Notes under the pieces: model-generated
Seen by the model: the letters and a program-made list of their open reading frames with translations, nothing else
Told to the model about the DNA's origin: nothing
The model's database searches: none
Origin: Acidovorax sp. NB1
GTDB taxonomy: Bacteria > Pseudomonadota > Gammaproteobacteria > Burkholderiales > Burkholderiaceae_C
Direction: 5' to 3'
Assembly: GCF_005405905.1 (NCBI RefSeq)
Contig: NZ_BJHU01000040.1
Span: 124,001 to 188,000, forward strand
DNA: 64,000 nt
Program-made: the position numbers and the translations under genes
In this document: piece after piece, positions 41,481 to 49,922 of the stretch
Position numbering within the stretch: the first letter of the stretch is position 1
Layout: every line of letters starts with the position of its first letter

Positions 41481-43574
41481 ATGCCCACGCCTTCTGCCGC
41501 CAATCCCACTCAAGCCACACCGATTCAGGTGCGCGGCGCCTGCCCGCACGACTGCCCCGACACCTGCGCCCTGCTCACCACCGTGGACGAGCAGGGCGTG
41601 GCCACCCGCGTGCAGGGCAACCCCAACCACCGCCACACCGACGGCGCACTGTGCGCCAAGGTGAGCAAATACACCGAGCGCACTTACCACCCCGAGCGCG
41701 TACTCACCCCGCTCAAGCGCACCGGCCCCAAGGGCAGCGGGCAGTTCGCCCCCGTGAGCTGGGACGAGGCGTTGAGCGATATCGCCCAGCGCCTGCAGGC
41801 CATCGCCGCCCGCGCGCCCGAGGCCATCCTGCCCTACAGCTACGCGGGCACCATGGGCATGGTGCAGGGCGAAAGCATGGACCGGCGCTTCTTCCACAAG
41901 CTGGGCGCTTCGCAGCTGGACCGCACCATCTGCGCATCGGCCGGGGCCGAGGCGCTGATCCAGACCCTGGGCGGCAAGGTGGGCATGAAGGTGGAGTTTT
42001 TTGCCGAATCGCAGCTCATCCTCATCTGGGGCAGCAACTCCATCGGCAGCAACCTGCACTTCTGGCGCTATGCGCAGCAGGCCAAGCGCAATGGCGCCAA
42101 GCTGGTGTGCATCGACCCGCGCAAGAGCGAGACGGCCGACAAGTGCCACGAGCACATTCAGCTACGCCCCGGCACCGATGCCGCGCTGGCCCTGGCGCTG
42201 ATGCACGAGCTGATCGCGAATGACTGGCTGGACCACGACTACATAGCCCGCCACACCCTCGGTTGGGACCAGCTGCGCGAGCGCGCACTGCAGTGGCCGC
42301 CCGAGCGCGCGGCCGAGGTCTGCGGCATTCCGGTCGAACAGATTCGCCAGCTCGCCCGCGACTACGGCACCACCCAACCCGCCGCTATCCGCCTGAACTA
42401 CGGCATGCAGCGGGTGCGTGGCGGCGGCAATGCGGTGCGCGCCGTGGCCTGCCTGCCTGCGCTCACGGGCGCCTGGCGCCACCGCGCGGGCGGCGTTCTG
42501 CTGTCCAGCTCGGGCCAGTTCCCGGCGCAGCGTGGCGTACTACAAATGCCCGAACTGATGCCTGCCAAAACACCGCGCACCATCAACATGTCCACCATTG
42601 GCGACGACCTGCTGCGCGAGGCCTCGCCCGCGTTCGGGCCCCAGGTGGAGGCCATCGTGGTCTACAACAGCAACCCCGTGGCCGTGGCGCCCGACTCCGG
42701 CAAGGTGGTGCAGGGCTTTGCGCGCGAGGATCTGTTCACCGTGGTGCTGGAACACTTCCGCACCGACACGGCCGACTACGCCGACTACATCCTGCCCGCC
42801 ACCACGCAGCTGGAGCACTGGGACGTGCACCTGAGCTACGGCCACACCGACGTGCTGCTCAACCGCCCCGCCATTGCACCGCAAGGCCAGGCGCGCAGCA
42901 ATGCGCAGATCTTCCGCGACCTGGCGGCGCACATGGGTTTCACCGAGCCCGGCTTTGCCGACAGCGACGAGGCCCTGTGCCGCCAGGCGTTTGGCGACGC
43001 CGTGGACTACGCGCTGCTGGAGTCACAAGGCTTTGCCACGCTGGTCATTCCTGATGCGCCGTTTGCCGAAGGCCGCTTCCCCACACCATCTGGCCGCTGC
43101 GAGTTCTACAGCGCCCGCCTGGCCGCGCAGGGCCTGGACGGCCTGCCCGACCACCTGCCCAACTACGAGCTGCAGGGCACGGATGCACGCTACCCGCTGG
43201 CGATGATCTCGCCGCCTGCGCGCAACTTCCTCAACTCCACCTTCGTCAACGTGCAGAGCCTGCGCAACATCGAAGGCCGCCCGGTGCTGGAGATCCACCC
43301 CGACGACGCCGACGCGCGTGGCATCACCAACGACGCCGTGGTGCGCGTGTTCAACGACCGGGGCAGCTACCTGTGCCACGCCACCGTGTCACGCCGCGCG
43401 CGGCCCGGGGTTGTGAACGGCCTGGGCATCTGGTGGCGCAAGATGGGGCTGGAGGGCACCAACGTGAACGAGGTGACCAGCCAGGCGCTGACGGACCTGG
43501 GGCGCGCGCCCACGTTTTATGACTGCCTGGTACAGGTGGAGGCCAGCGCTACCGGGGCGGCGCTCCCTGCCTGA
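41481..43574 (+). CDS. Molybdopterin-dependent oxidoreductase with N-terminal [4Fe-4S] site
   Basis: This 697-residue protein of the bis-MGD/DMSO-reductase family has Cys21, Cys25, Cys29 and Cys58 (CPHDCPDTC and GALCAK) as a [4Fe-4S] site, then the MGD-binding regions (WGSNSIGSN; CIDPRKSET; NYGMQRVRGG) and a C-terminal molydopterin dinucleotide domain (INSTFVNVQ-like NSTFVNVQSLR). No partner subunit gene or signal peptide is adjacent, so it is probably a soluble cytoplasmic enzyme. Substrate is unknown; formate dehydrogenase-like and other annotations are possible. Confidence 0.87.
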   Translation: MPTPSAANPTQATPIQVRGACPHDCPDTCALLTTVDEQGVATRVQGNPNHRHTDGALCAKVSKYTERTYHPERVLTPLKRTGPKGSGQFAPVSWDEALSDIAQRLQAIAARAPEAILPYSYAGTMGMVQGESMDRRFFHKLGASQLDRTICASAGAEALIQTLGGKVGMKVEFFAESQLILIWGSNSIGSNLHFWRYAQQAKRNGAKLVCIDPRKSETADKCHEHIQLRPGTDAALALALMHELIANDWLDHDYIARHTLGWDQLRERALQWPPERAAEVCGIPVEQIRQLARDYGTTQPAAIRLNYGMQRVRGGGNAVRAVACLPALTGAWRHRAGGVLLSSSGQFPAQRGVLQMPELMPAKTPRTINMSTIGDDLLREASPAFGPQVEAIVVYNSNPVAVAPDSGKVVQGFAREDLFTVVLEHFRTDTADYADYILPATTQLEHWDVHLSYGHTDVLLNRPAIAPQGQARSNAQIFRDLAAHMGFTEPGFADSDEALCRQAFGDAVDYALLESQGFATLVIPDAPFAEGRFPTPSGRCEFYSARLAAQGLDGLPDHLPNYELQGTDARYPLAMISPPARNFLNSTFVNVQSLRNIEGRPVLEIHPDDADARGITNDAVVRVFNDRGSYLCHATVSRRARPGVVNGLGIWWRKMGLEGTNVNEVTSQALTDLGRAPTFYDCLVQVEASATGAALPA

Positions 43575-43602
43575 GCAGCTGCGGCGCCTGCAGCAGCGGC
43601 AT

Positions 43603-43670
43603 GAAAGCTATTATTTTTATAGCTCAAAACCCTTTACCAACGCGCGCAGACGGCCTTTTTTCCTGAGAAT
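43603..43670 (+). repeat. Dispersed ~65 bp element, copy D
   Basis: GCTATTATTTTTATAGCT, then ACCAACGCGCGCAGACGGCC and TTTTTTCCTGAGAAT match copies B and F in order and spacing. It lies between two convergent genes and could also act as a hairpin, since AGCTAT and ATAGCT pair. Confidence 0.75.
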
Positions 43671-43679
43671 CAGCCCTGC

Positions 43680-44789
43680 TCACCGCCATTGCTGGCCCAA
43701 AAACTCCGCCACCTGGTTCTCCAGCGTGGCGTGGTAGGCCACCCGGTCAAAGCCCTCGGGGTTGGCGGCGGCGTCACCCGCGTCTGACACCAGGGGCCAG
43801 ACGGACTGGGCCATGAAGGCAAAGTGCCCGGCGCCCGCCACGGTGCTGGTGTCCGCCCGGGGCAGGTGGGCCGCCACATGCTGGCCGTGGTACTTGCCCT
43901 GCAGCACCACGTCGCGCTCGGCCATGACCACCTTCATGGGCACGGTGATGGCGGCCAGGCTCTGGGGGGTCAACACCACGGCCATGGGCGCGAGGGCCAC
44001 CACGGCGCGGATGCGGGGGTCGGCCACCGAGACCAGCGGGCCGTCCTGCGCGCCACCTGCTGAAGACGCCGGGGCCACGGGGCTGCTGGCGCTGCTGGCG
44101 CTGCTGGCGCTGCTGGCAGTGCTGGTGCTGTTGGCGCTCGGGGCCGAAGTGAGCTTGCCCAGGCTGCAGAAGCCCGGGTCGTCCGACACGCTGCGGCAAT
44201 GCTGCACGGCACGGGCTGGTTCGGCCTGTGCACCGGCCAGGGCGAGCACGGTGTAGCCGCCGGCCGAATGCCCCACGGCGGCGATGCGCTCGGCCGGAAT
44301 GCGGGGGCCCCATTCGGCGTGGGCCAGCAATGCATCCAGCACGCGGCTCACCTGGCGGGGGCGTTCGCTGAAGTAGCGGCCCGAGGTGATCATCGACCGG
44401 TCTTCCCAGTTGTCGCCCGGGTGGCGCAGCGCCGCCACCAGATAACCGTCGGCCGCCAGGCGCGTGGCCAGGTTGTGGTGGCCCAGTTCATGGCCGCCCG
44501 TGCCGTGCGAGATCAGGACCAGGCCCTTGAGGGGCGCAGTGGCCACCGGAGCCCCCGGCGTGACCACGGGCCGCCAGGGGCCCATGGGCTGGGTGCGTGC
44601 CACGGCAGGCGTGGGGTAGAACAGCGCCACGGTCACCGGCTGGGCGCCGGGGACCACCAGGGTGCGCAGGCCCGCATGCTGTGCCGAGGCCGGCGTCGCC
44701 CAGGCCAGCAGCGCCATGAAAGCTGCCAGCAGCGGGGCACGGGCCTTGCGCCATGCAGAGCGGAGGGCCAGGAGGAGGATGAGGGTCAC
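43680..44789 (-). CDS. Secreted alpha/beta-hydrolase with low-complexity Ala/Ser insert
   Basis: This 369-residue hydrolase has a signal peptide (AFMALLAWATPASA, cleavage near residue 35). The nucleophile motif GHSAGGY and KGLVLISHGTGGHELGHHNLATRLAADGYLVAALRHPGDN resemble dienelactone hydrolase/PAF-acetylhydrolase-like proteins. A Ser/Ala/Thr-rich insert near residues 220-250 is made of nine-base repeats. The GTG at 44789 is preceded by an AAAGG-type site and was preferred over an earlier GTG/ATG that adds a charged leader. Confidence 0.8.
   Translation of the reverse strand: MTLILLLALRSAWRKARAPLLAAFMALLAWATPASAQHAGLRTLVVPGAQPVTVALFYPTPAVARTQPMGPWRPVVTPGAPVATAPLKGLVLISHGTGGHELGHHNLATRLAADGYLVAALRHPGDNWEDRSMITSGRYFSERPRQVSRVLDALLAHAEWGPRIPAERIAAVGHSAGGYTVLALAGAQAEPARAVQHCRSVSDDPGFCSLGKLTSAPSANSTSTASSASSASSASSPVAPASSAGGAQDGPLVSVADPRIRAVVALAPMAVVLTPQSLAAITVPMKVVMAERDVVLQGKYHGQHVAAHLPRADTSTVAGAGHFAFMAQSVWPLVSDAGDAAANPEGFDRVAYHATLENQVAEFLGQQWR
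44082..44117. repeat. Nine-base tandem repeat in hydrolase gene
   Basis: Four perfect head-to-tail copies of GCTGCTGGC, followed by degenerate copies, encode an Ser-Ser-Ala repeat on the minus strand. The unit is a multiple of three, so copy-number change would keep the frame. Confidence 0.9.
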
Positions 44790-44959
44790 AGTGCGCCTTT
44801 CGTCAGATACCACCCAGGCGGATGGCTTGACGGCACTGTAGGCGGCGCAAGGGGCGGGCTCCACTGCCCTGCGACGAAACGCGGCTGTGCGGCGCCAAAT
44901 GCACTACGAAAGGGGCGAGCGCATGCCCGCCCCGGCCGCCCTGACCGCGCGGCAACCGT

Positions 44960-46123
44960 TTACAGCGCGGCTTCGAGGATGCGGCGGCTCACGGCGGGCG
45001 TGATCTCGCGCTGCTCGCCCAGGGTCACCATGCCATGCGCTTCGAGCTGCGCCACCACGGTGTCCACCACCTCGCCGCCCAGGCCGTAGCCCGACAGGCG
45101 CGTGGGGATGCCCATGCTTTCAAAGAAGTCGCGCGTGCGCTCGATGGCGGCGGTGATGCGTTCGTCATCCGTGCCGGTGGTGATGCCCCACACACGCTCG
45201 CCGTACTGCAGCAGCTTGACGCGCTTGGCCACGCGGCGCTCGTTCAGCAGAGCGGGCAGCACGATGGCCAGCGTGCGCGCGTGGTCGATGCCGTGCAGGG
45301 CCGTCAGCTCGTGGCCGATCATGTGCGTGGCCCAGTCCTGCGGCACGCCCGCGCCAATCAGGCCGTTCAGCGCCATGGTCGCGGCCCACATCAGGTTGGC
45401 ACGGTCGTCGTACACGGGCTCGGTGGCGGTGAGCAGGCGCGGGCCCACCTCGATCAGTGTTTGCAAAATGCCTTCAGCGAAACGGTCCTGCACGGGTGCG
45501 TTCACGGGGTAGGTCAGGTACTGCTCCACCGTGTGCACAAACGCGTCCACCACGCCGTTGGCGAGCTGCTGGGGCGGCAGGGTGTAGGTCTTGGTGGGGT
45601 CGAGCACCGAGAACACCGGGTAGGTGTGCACGCTGCCAAACGCCAGCTTGGCGCCCTTGGCGCGGTGGGTGATGACCCCGCCGTTGTTCATCTCCGAACC
45701 CGTGGCGGGCAGCGTGAGCACCGAGCCAAACGGCATGGCCGCCTTAACGTTGCGGCCGTGCTTTTCAAGGATGGCCCAGGGGTCATCTCCCTCGAAGCGC
45801 ACGGCGGCGGCGATGAACTTGGTGGCGTCGATCACCGAGCCGCCGCCCACGGCCAGCAAGAAGTCAAAACCGCCTTCGCGGATCTGCGCCACGGCCTTCA
45901 TGGAGGTTTCGTAGCTCGGGTTGGGCTCGATGCCGCTGAAGGTGGCGTGCTGGCGCTCGCCCAGCGCGGCGCGCACCTCGGCCAGCGTGCCGGTCTTTTC
46001 GGCGCTGGCGCCGCCCACCAGGATCAGCACCTTGGCGGCAGCGGGCACCAGCTTGCCCAGGTCGGCAACGCGGCCCTGGCCGAAGGCGATGTGGGTGGGG
46101 TTGTGGAAGTCGAAATTCAGCAT
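44960..46123 (-). CDS. Iron-containing alcohol dehydrogenase, YqhD-like
   Basis: This 387-residue group III alcohol dehydrogenase equals YqhD in length. NPTHIAFGQGRVADLG is the start, LAVGGGSVIDATKF contains the nucleotide-binding GGGS, and metal ligands lie in NGVVDAFVHTVEQYL and in HMIGHELTALHGIDHARTLA. YqhD reduces short-chain aldehydes with NADPH. The ATG at 46123 precedes the conserved N-terminus. Confidence 0.92.
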   Translation of the reverse strand: MLNFDFHNPTHIAFGQGRVADLGKLVPAAAKVLILVGGASAEKTGTLAEVRAALGERQHATFSGIEPNPSYETSMKAVAQIREGGFDFLLAVGGGSVIDATKFIAAAVRFEGDDPWAILEKHGRNVKAAMPFGSVLTLPATGSEMNNGGVITHRAKGAKLAFGSVHTYPVFSVLDPTKTYTLPPQQLANGVVDAFVHTVEQYLTYPVNAPVQDRFAEGILQTLIEVGPRLLTATEPVYDDRANLMWAATMALNGLIGAGVPQDWATHMIGHELTALHGIDHARTLAIVLPALLNERRVAKRVKLLQYGERVWGITTGTDDERITAAIERTRDFFESMGIPTRLSGYGLGGEVVDTVVAQLEAHGMVTLGEQREITPAVSRRILEAAL

Positions 46124-46245
46124 GGGGGTCTTTCTGGGGAAGGCAAGCGCATGCGCCATTGGGGGTGGCATTGTGCGGCGCGCGTGCGCGCGGGGCCGGT
46201 CACGTGGGCGATAGCCCTGCCGCCGCCACGCGCATCCCGGGCCCG

Positions 46246-46971
46246 TCAGCGAAAACCGGCGATCTGGTGCACGGTGTCTGCCAGCCGCTGCGGTTGCGAG
46301 AAATACGCCGAGTGGCTGGCCTCGATGGACGACACCGTGGCGCAGGGCGAGGCCGCGACCATCTTGCGCTGCAGGTCGATGGTCACGGCCCGGTCCTGCG
46401 TCAGCTCGATGTAGTGCCGGGGCACGCTGCCATAGCGCGGCGGCGTGAGCCGGAGCCGGGTGAGCGCGGGCAGCGAGGGCTCGGGCGTGAGCAGGGCCTG
46501 CGCCAGCGCCACGTCGGCGTCCGAGCAGTCGGCATACAGCGCGGGGCGGTAGGCCTCGGGCGCCAGCTGGTCGGTCAGCGTGCTGCGGCTGACATGGATG
46601 TGACGCGCCACCAGCGAGGCCTTGTCCTGGCGAAAGAAGTCGCTCACCCGCTCGCCGTGGCGCAGCATGTAGGCCGCCAGATAGGTCACGCCCACCAGCT
46701 TGTGCGGCCGCAACTCGGCCACCGTGGACGCCACAATGCCGCCCCGGCTGTGCGCCACGATGAGCGCGGGGCCGTCCAGCGCATCAAGCACCCGGCACAC
46801 ATGCGCGGCCATGGCCGAGAGCGTGGTACGGCCGCGCGCCAGCCGCCAGTGGCGGCCATGGGCAGGCAGGTCGGGCACATGCACCTGGTGCCCCTGGGCC
46901 TGCAGAAACGGAACCACTTTGTGCCAGCACCAGGCGCCGTGCCAGCTGCCGTGCAAAAGAACGATATTCAT
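46246..46971 (-). CDS. Alpha/beta-hydrolase (hydroxynitrile-lyase/salicylate-esterase-like)
   Basis: This 241-residue protein begins MNIVLLHGSWHGAWCWHKVVPFLQAQGHQV, with the oxyanion motif HGSWHG. The nucleophile is in VAHSRGG, and DRAVTIDLQRKM precedes a catalytic His in ASHSAYFSQPQRLADTV. It should be a small carboxylesterase. The ATG at 46971 fits the family N-terminus; upstream in-frame sequence is Arg/Pro-rich and unlikely to be coding. The next 184 bases upstream hold no other recognised gene. Confidence 0.85.
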   Translation of the reverse strand: MNIVLLHGSWHGAWCWHKVVPFLQAQGHQVHVPDLPAHGRHWRLARGRTTLSAMAAHVCRVLDALDGPALIVAHSRGGIVASTVAELRPHKLVGVTYLAAYMLRHGERVSDFFRQDKASLVARHIHVSRSTLTDQLAPEAYRPALYADCSDADVALAQALLTPEPSLPALTRLRLTPPRYGSVPRHYIELTQDRAVTIDLQRKMVAASPCATVSSIEASHSAYFSQPQRLADTVHQIAGFR

Positions 46972-47154
46972 GAAAATGCCTTTGGGTCTTGGGGAGAGCG
47001 GCCGGGCGCCAGGTGGCGCCATCCGCCGGGCGAGCGGTGGCAGAGCGCCCCACTCCGGCCGGAGCGTAAAACCGCCCCACCCCAGGCACTCGCTGGATCC
47101 GGACACCCGATTGCGCGTGCGCGGCACGCCCTGCCCTCGCCACCCCCAAGCGGG

Positions 47155-48105
47155 TCAGGGGCCCGCCGCGCCCTGCCCGAAGCCCGAAAGATGCGGCGCT
47201 TGTTCCATCAGCGCCTGCAGCCGCTCGGCCATGAAATCGCGCAGCGCACGCACCAGCGGCGTGATCTGGTGGCGGCTGGGGGCCACCAGGTACAGCGGCA
47301 CGGCCTCGGTCGTCCAGCCCGGGCACAGCGGCACCAGGCGCCCGGTGGCCAGGTCATGGGCCACGTCGAAGTACGACTTGTAGGCAATGCCCCGCCCGGC
47401 CACGGCCCAGCGGCGCACCACGTCGCCGTCGTTGGCCACGTTGCGGCTGCGCACGCGCACCACCACCTCGTCGCCCGCCGCATCCCAGAAGCGCCAGCGG
47501 TCGTGCACCTCCTCGCCCAGCATGAAACACAGGCCGTTGTGCCCGGCCAGGGCGTGTGGCCTGTCGGGTGCGCCGTGGGCCTGCACATAGGCGGGCGCGG
47601 CGCACAACACGCGCCGGTGCCCGGCCACCAGCGGCAGCGCAACCAGGCCCGAATCCCGCGGTTTGCCGTAGCGGAAGGCGGCGTCCACCGGCTCGCTGTA
47701 GACGTTGGCCACGCGGTCGGCCAGCTGCAGGCGGAGGTCGATGCCGGGGTGCTCGGCCTGGAACGCATCGAGCCAGGGCAGCAGCACATTGCGCCCCAGG
47801 TCAGACGGCGCCGCCAGCTGCAGCGTGCCGCGAAAGCCACCGGCGCGCCCGCCTGCCAGCTGGCCTTGCACCTGCTGCAGCGCAGCCAGTGCGGGGCGGC
47901 AATGCTCCAGGAACAGCGTGCCCTCTTGCGTAAGCCGCAGGCTGCGCGTGGAGCGCACGAACAGCGCCACGCCCAGCTCGGCCTCCAGCCGCTTGAGCGC
48001 GGCACTGGCCGCCGCCGGGCTCAGGTCCAGCGCGCGGGCGGTGGCCGAGAGGCTGCCGCTGTCCACGGTGCGCACAAAGATGTCGAGGTCTTGCAGGCTT
48101 TTCAT
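47155..48105 (-). CDS. LysR-family regulator (divergent from quinone reductase)
   Basis: This 316-residue protein has a LysR helix-turn-helix (LQDLDIFVRTVDSGSLSATARALDLSPAAASAALKRLEAELGVALFVRSTRSLRLT) and a full effector domain. It is divergent from the quinone oxidoreductase gene over 130 bases that contain a six-base-arm inverted repeat, so it likely controls that gene and itself. Confidence 0.91.
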   Translation of the reverse strand: MKSLQDLDIFVRTVDSGSLSATARALDLSPAAASAALKRLEAELGVALFVRSTRSLRLTQEGTLFLEHCRPALAALQQVQGQLAGGRAGGFRGTLQLAAPSDLGRNVLLPWLDAFQAEHPGIDLRLQLADRVANVYSEPVDAAFRYGKPRDSGLVALPLVAGHRRVLCAAPAYVQAHGAPDRPHALAGHNGLCFMLGEEVHDRWRFWDAAGDEVVVRVRSRNVANDGDVVRRWAVAGRGIAYKSYFDVAHDLATGRLVPLCPGWTTEAVPLYLVAPSRHQITPLVRALRDFMAERLQALMEQAPHLSGFGQGAAGP

Positions 48106-48144
48106 GGGTGGCTCCGGTACGGAAGCCCTCATTTTCAAACAAAT

Positions 48145-48162
48145 GTTGAAGATGGATTCAAC
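48145..48162. promoter_or_regulatory. Likely LysR-type binding site
   Basis: GTTGAA-gatgga-TTCAAC has perfect six-base arms and the T-N11-A core, placed 40 bases from the LysR start and 72 bases before the reductase start. Confidence 0.6.
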
Positions 48163-48234
48163 CACCGACCCATTTAAAAACAATTCCTCAAAACCCATCA
48201 TCGAGGCATTCTTTTGTTTGACCCAGGATCTCCC

Positions 48235-49257
48235 ATGAAAGCCATCGGCTACACCCACCCCGGCCCCATCGACCGCGCGGATTCCCTGCTCGATATCACC
48301 CTGCCCGACCCGGTGGCCACCGGCCACGATCTGCTGGTGGAAGTGCACGCCGTTTCCGTCAACCCCGTGGACACGAAGGTGCGCAAAAGCAGCGCGCGCA
48401 GCGGCGACGGCCCGGACTACAAAGTGCTGGGCTGGGACGCCAGCGGCATCGTGCGCGCCGTGGGGCCCGAGGTGACGCTGTTCCAGCCCGGCGACCGCGT
48501 CTGGTACGCAGGCTCCATCGCCCGCCCCGGCACCAACAGCGAACTGCACCTGGTGGACGAGCGCATCGTGGGCCACGCGCCACAATCGCTGGACTTTGCC
48601 GAGGCCGCCGCATTGCCGCTGACCGCCATCACCGCGTGGGAACTGCTGTTTGACCGTCTGGGCGTGGCCCCTGGCAAGCAACCCACACACAAGACCCTGC
48701 TCATCATCGGTGCGAGCGGCGGCGTGGGCTCCATCCTCACGCAGCTGGCGGCACGGCTGACCAGCCTCACGGTGATTGGCACCGCATCGCGCCCCGAAAC
48801 GCAGCAGTGGGTGCGCGACCTGGGCGCCCACAACGTCATCGACCACAGCCAACCACTCACGCAAGAGCTGGCGCGCATCGGCCACCCCACGGTGGACATC
48901 ATCGTGAGCCTGACGCAGACCGACGCGCACTTCGACCAGATCGTGGAGGCCATCGCGCCCCAGGGCCAGTTCGCGCTGATCGACGACCCGGTGTCGCTCG
49001 ACGTGACGAAGTTCAAGCGCAAGTCGGTGTCGCTGCACTGGGAGCTGATGTTCACCCGCGCGCTGTTTGGCACCGCCGACATGATCGGCCAGCACCGGCT
49101 GCTGACCGAGGTGGCGCAACTGGTGGATGCGGGACTGGTCCGCACCACGCTGGACCAGCGCTTTGGCACCATCAATGCCGAGAACTTGAAGCGCGCGCAT
49201 GCACTCATCGAGAGCGGCAAGGCGCGGGGCAAGCTGGTGCTGGAGGGGTGGAACTGA
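48235..49257 (+). CDS. Zinc-type alcohol dehydrogenase family/quinone oxidoreductase-like protein
   Basis: This 340-residue medium-chain dehydrogenase has an N-terminal GroES-like domain (MKAIGYTHPGPIDRADSLLDITLPDPVATGHDLLVEVHAVSVNPVDTKVR), Rossmann motif IIGASGGVGSILTQLA, and no catalytic zinc Cys. It is a probable NADPH-dependent quinone or enone reductase. The start at 48235 follows the family N-terminus. Controlled by the divergent LysR gene in all likelihood. Confidence 0.88.
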   Translation: MKAIGYTHPGPIDRADSLLDITLPDPVATGHDLLVEVHAVSVNPVDTKVRKSSARSGDGPDYKVLGWDASGIVRAVGPEVTLFQPGDRVWYAGSIARPGTNSELHLVDERIVGHAPQSLDFAEAAALPLTAITAWELLFDRLGVAPGKQPTHKTLLIIGASGGVGSILTQLAARLTSLTVIGTASRPETQQWVRDLGAHNVIDHSQPLTQELARIGHPTVDIIVSLTQTDAHFDQIVEAIAPQGQFALIDDPVSLDVTKFKRKSVSLHWELMFTRALFGTADMIGQHRLLTEVAQLVDAGLVRTTLDQRFGTINAENLKRAHALIESGKARGKLVLEGWN

Positions 49258-49323
49258 AGGACGTTGGGGCCACTGCGCAGGACAGCCTCTGAGGCTGTGC
49301 TGGATTGTGTATCCAGGTGAAAA

Positions 49324-49345
49324 ATACTGTGTTTATTAACAGTAT
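49324..49345. promoter_or_regulatory. LexA-box-like palindrome upstream of VOC gene
   Basis: ATACTGT and ACAGTAT are perfect seven-base arms around eight bases, matching CTGT-N8-ACAG of the LexA consensus in gamma- and beta-proteobacteria. It lies 43 bases before the VOC start, a normal operator position. Confidence 0.6.
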
Positions 49346-49387
49346 TTCAGATATAAACCCGGCACAACAACCCCAGGAGCCCCTCCC

Positions 49388-49801
49388 ATGCTGGACCACA
49401 TGACTTTCCGCGTCACCGACATCGCCCGCACCAAGGCGTTCTACACCGCCGCCCTCGCGCCTTTGGGCTACAGCCTGTGTTTTGAAGGCAACTATGGCTC
49501 GAACATGCTGGGTTTTGCCTACCCCGCGCCGTCCGAGCCCGACGGCAAAAAGGCCGATGTGTGGTTCATTGACGGCCCCTCGCCCTACGGCGGCCCACCC
49601 GCCACCACGGGCTGCCATCTGGCGTGGCGCGCCCAGAACCGGGCTCAGGTGGATGCTTTCTACGCCGCCGCGATCGCAGCAGGCGGTAAGGACAACGGCG
49701 CCCCGGGGCTCCGGCCCGACTACCACGCGCACTACTACGGCGCCTTCGTCATCGACCCCGAGGGCAACAACGTGGAAGCGGTGTGCCATCTGCCGGAGTA
49801 A
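49388..49801 (+). CDS. VOC-family (glyoxalase/bleomycin-resistance-like) protein
   Basis: This 137-residue protein has MLDHMTFRVTDIARTKAFYTAALAPLGYSLCFEG and TGCHLAWRAQNRAQVDAFYAAAIAAGGKDNGAPGLRPDYHAHYYGAFVIDPEGNNVEAV, the two beta-alpha-beta-beta-beta halves of a vicinal-oxygen-chelate fold. His4, His residues in the second half and Glu are candidate metal ligands. A LexA-like palindrome just upstream raises the possibility of SOS-linked expression. Substrate unknown. Confidence 0.85.
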   Translation: MLDHMTFRVTDIARTKAFYTAALAPLGYSLCFEGNYGSNMLGFAYPAPSEPDGKKADVWFIDGPSPYGGPPATTGCHLAWRAQNRAQVDAFYAAAIAAGGKDNGAPGLRPDYHAHYYGAFVIDPEGNNVEAVCHLPE

Positions 49802-49844
49802 GAAACACCGCAGCACACCCCACAGAGGGCGCGCCGCCAAGCGA

Positions 49845-49922
49845 GTGCACCCGTGGAACTGGCTTTGCCAGGCCAGCGGGTGCGCCCCCCCTGGGGGGGA
49901 AGCGGCGCAGCCGCTCAGGGGG
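49845..49922 (-). repeat. CCCCCTGA element, copy 2
   Basis: It starts directly after the stop of the Bug receptor at 49923 and reads CCCCTGAGCGGC, CTTCCCC, a C/G-run hairpin, then GGCCTGGCAAAGCCAG and CCACGG on the minus strand. Confidence 0.75.

Noticed and set aside
46159..48177. Long plus-strand open frame across the hydrolase and LysR genes
   Set aside because: Antisense to two well-supported genes and without domain features.
48106..49200. Upstream extension of the LysR frame on the minus strand
   Set aside because: It is antisense to the quinone reductase; the LysR domain begins at 48105 and the divergent region has an operator.
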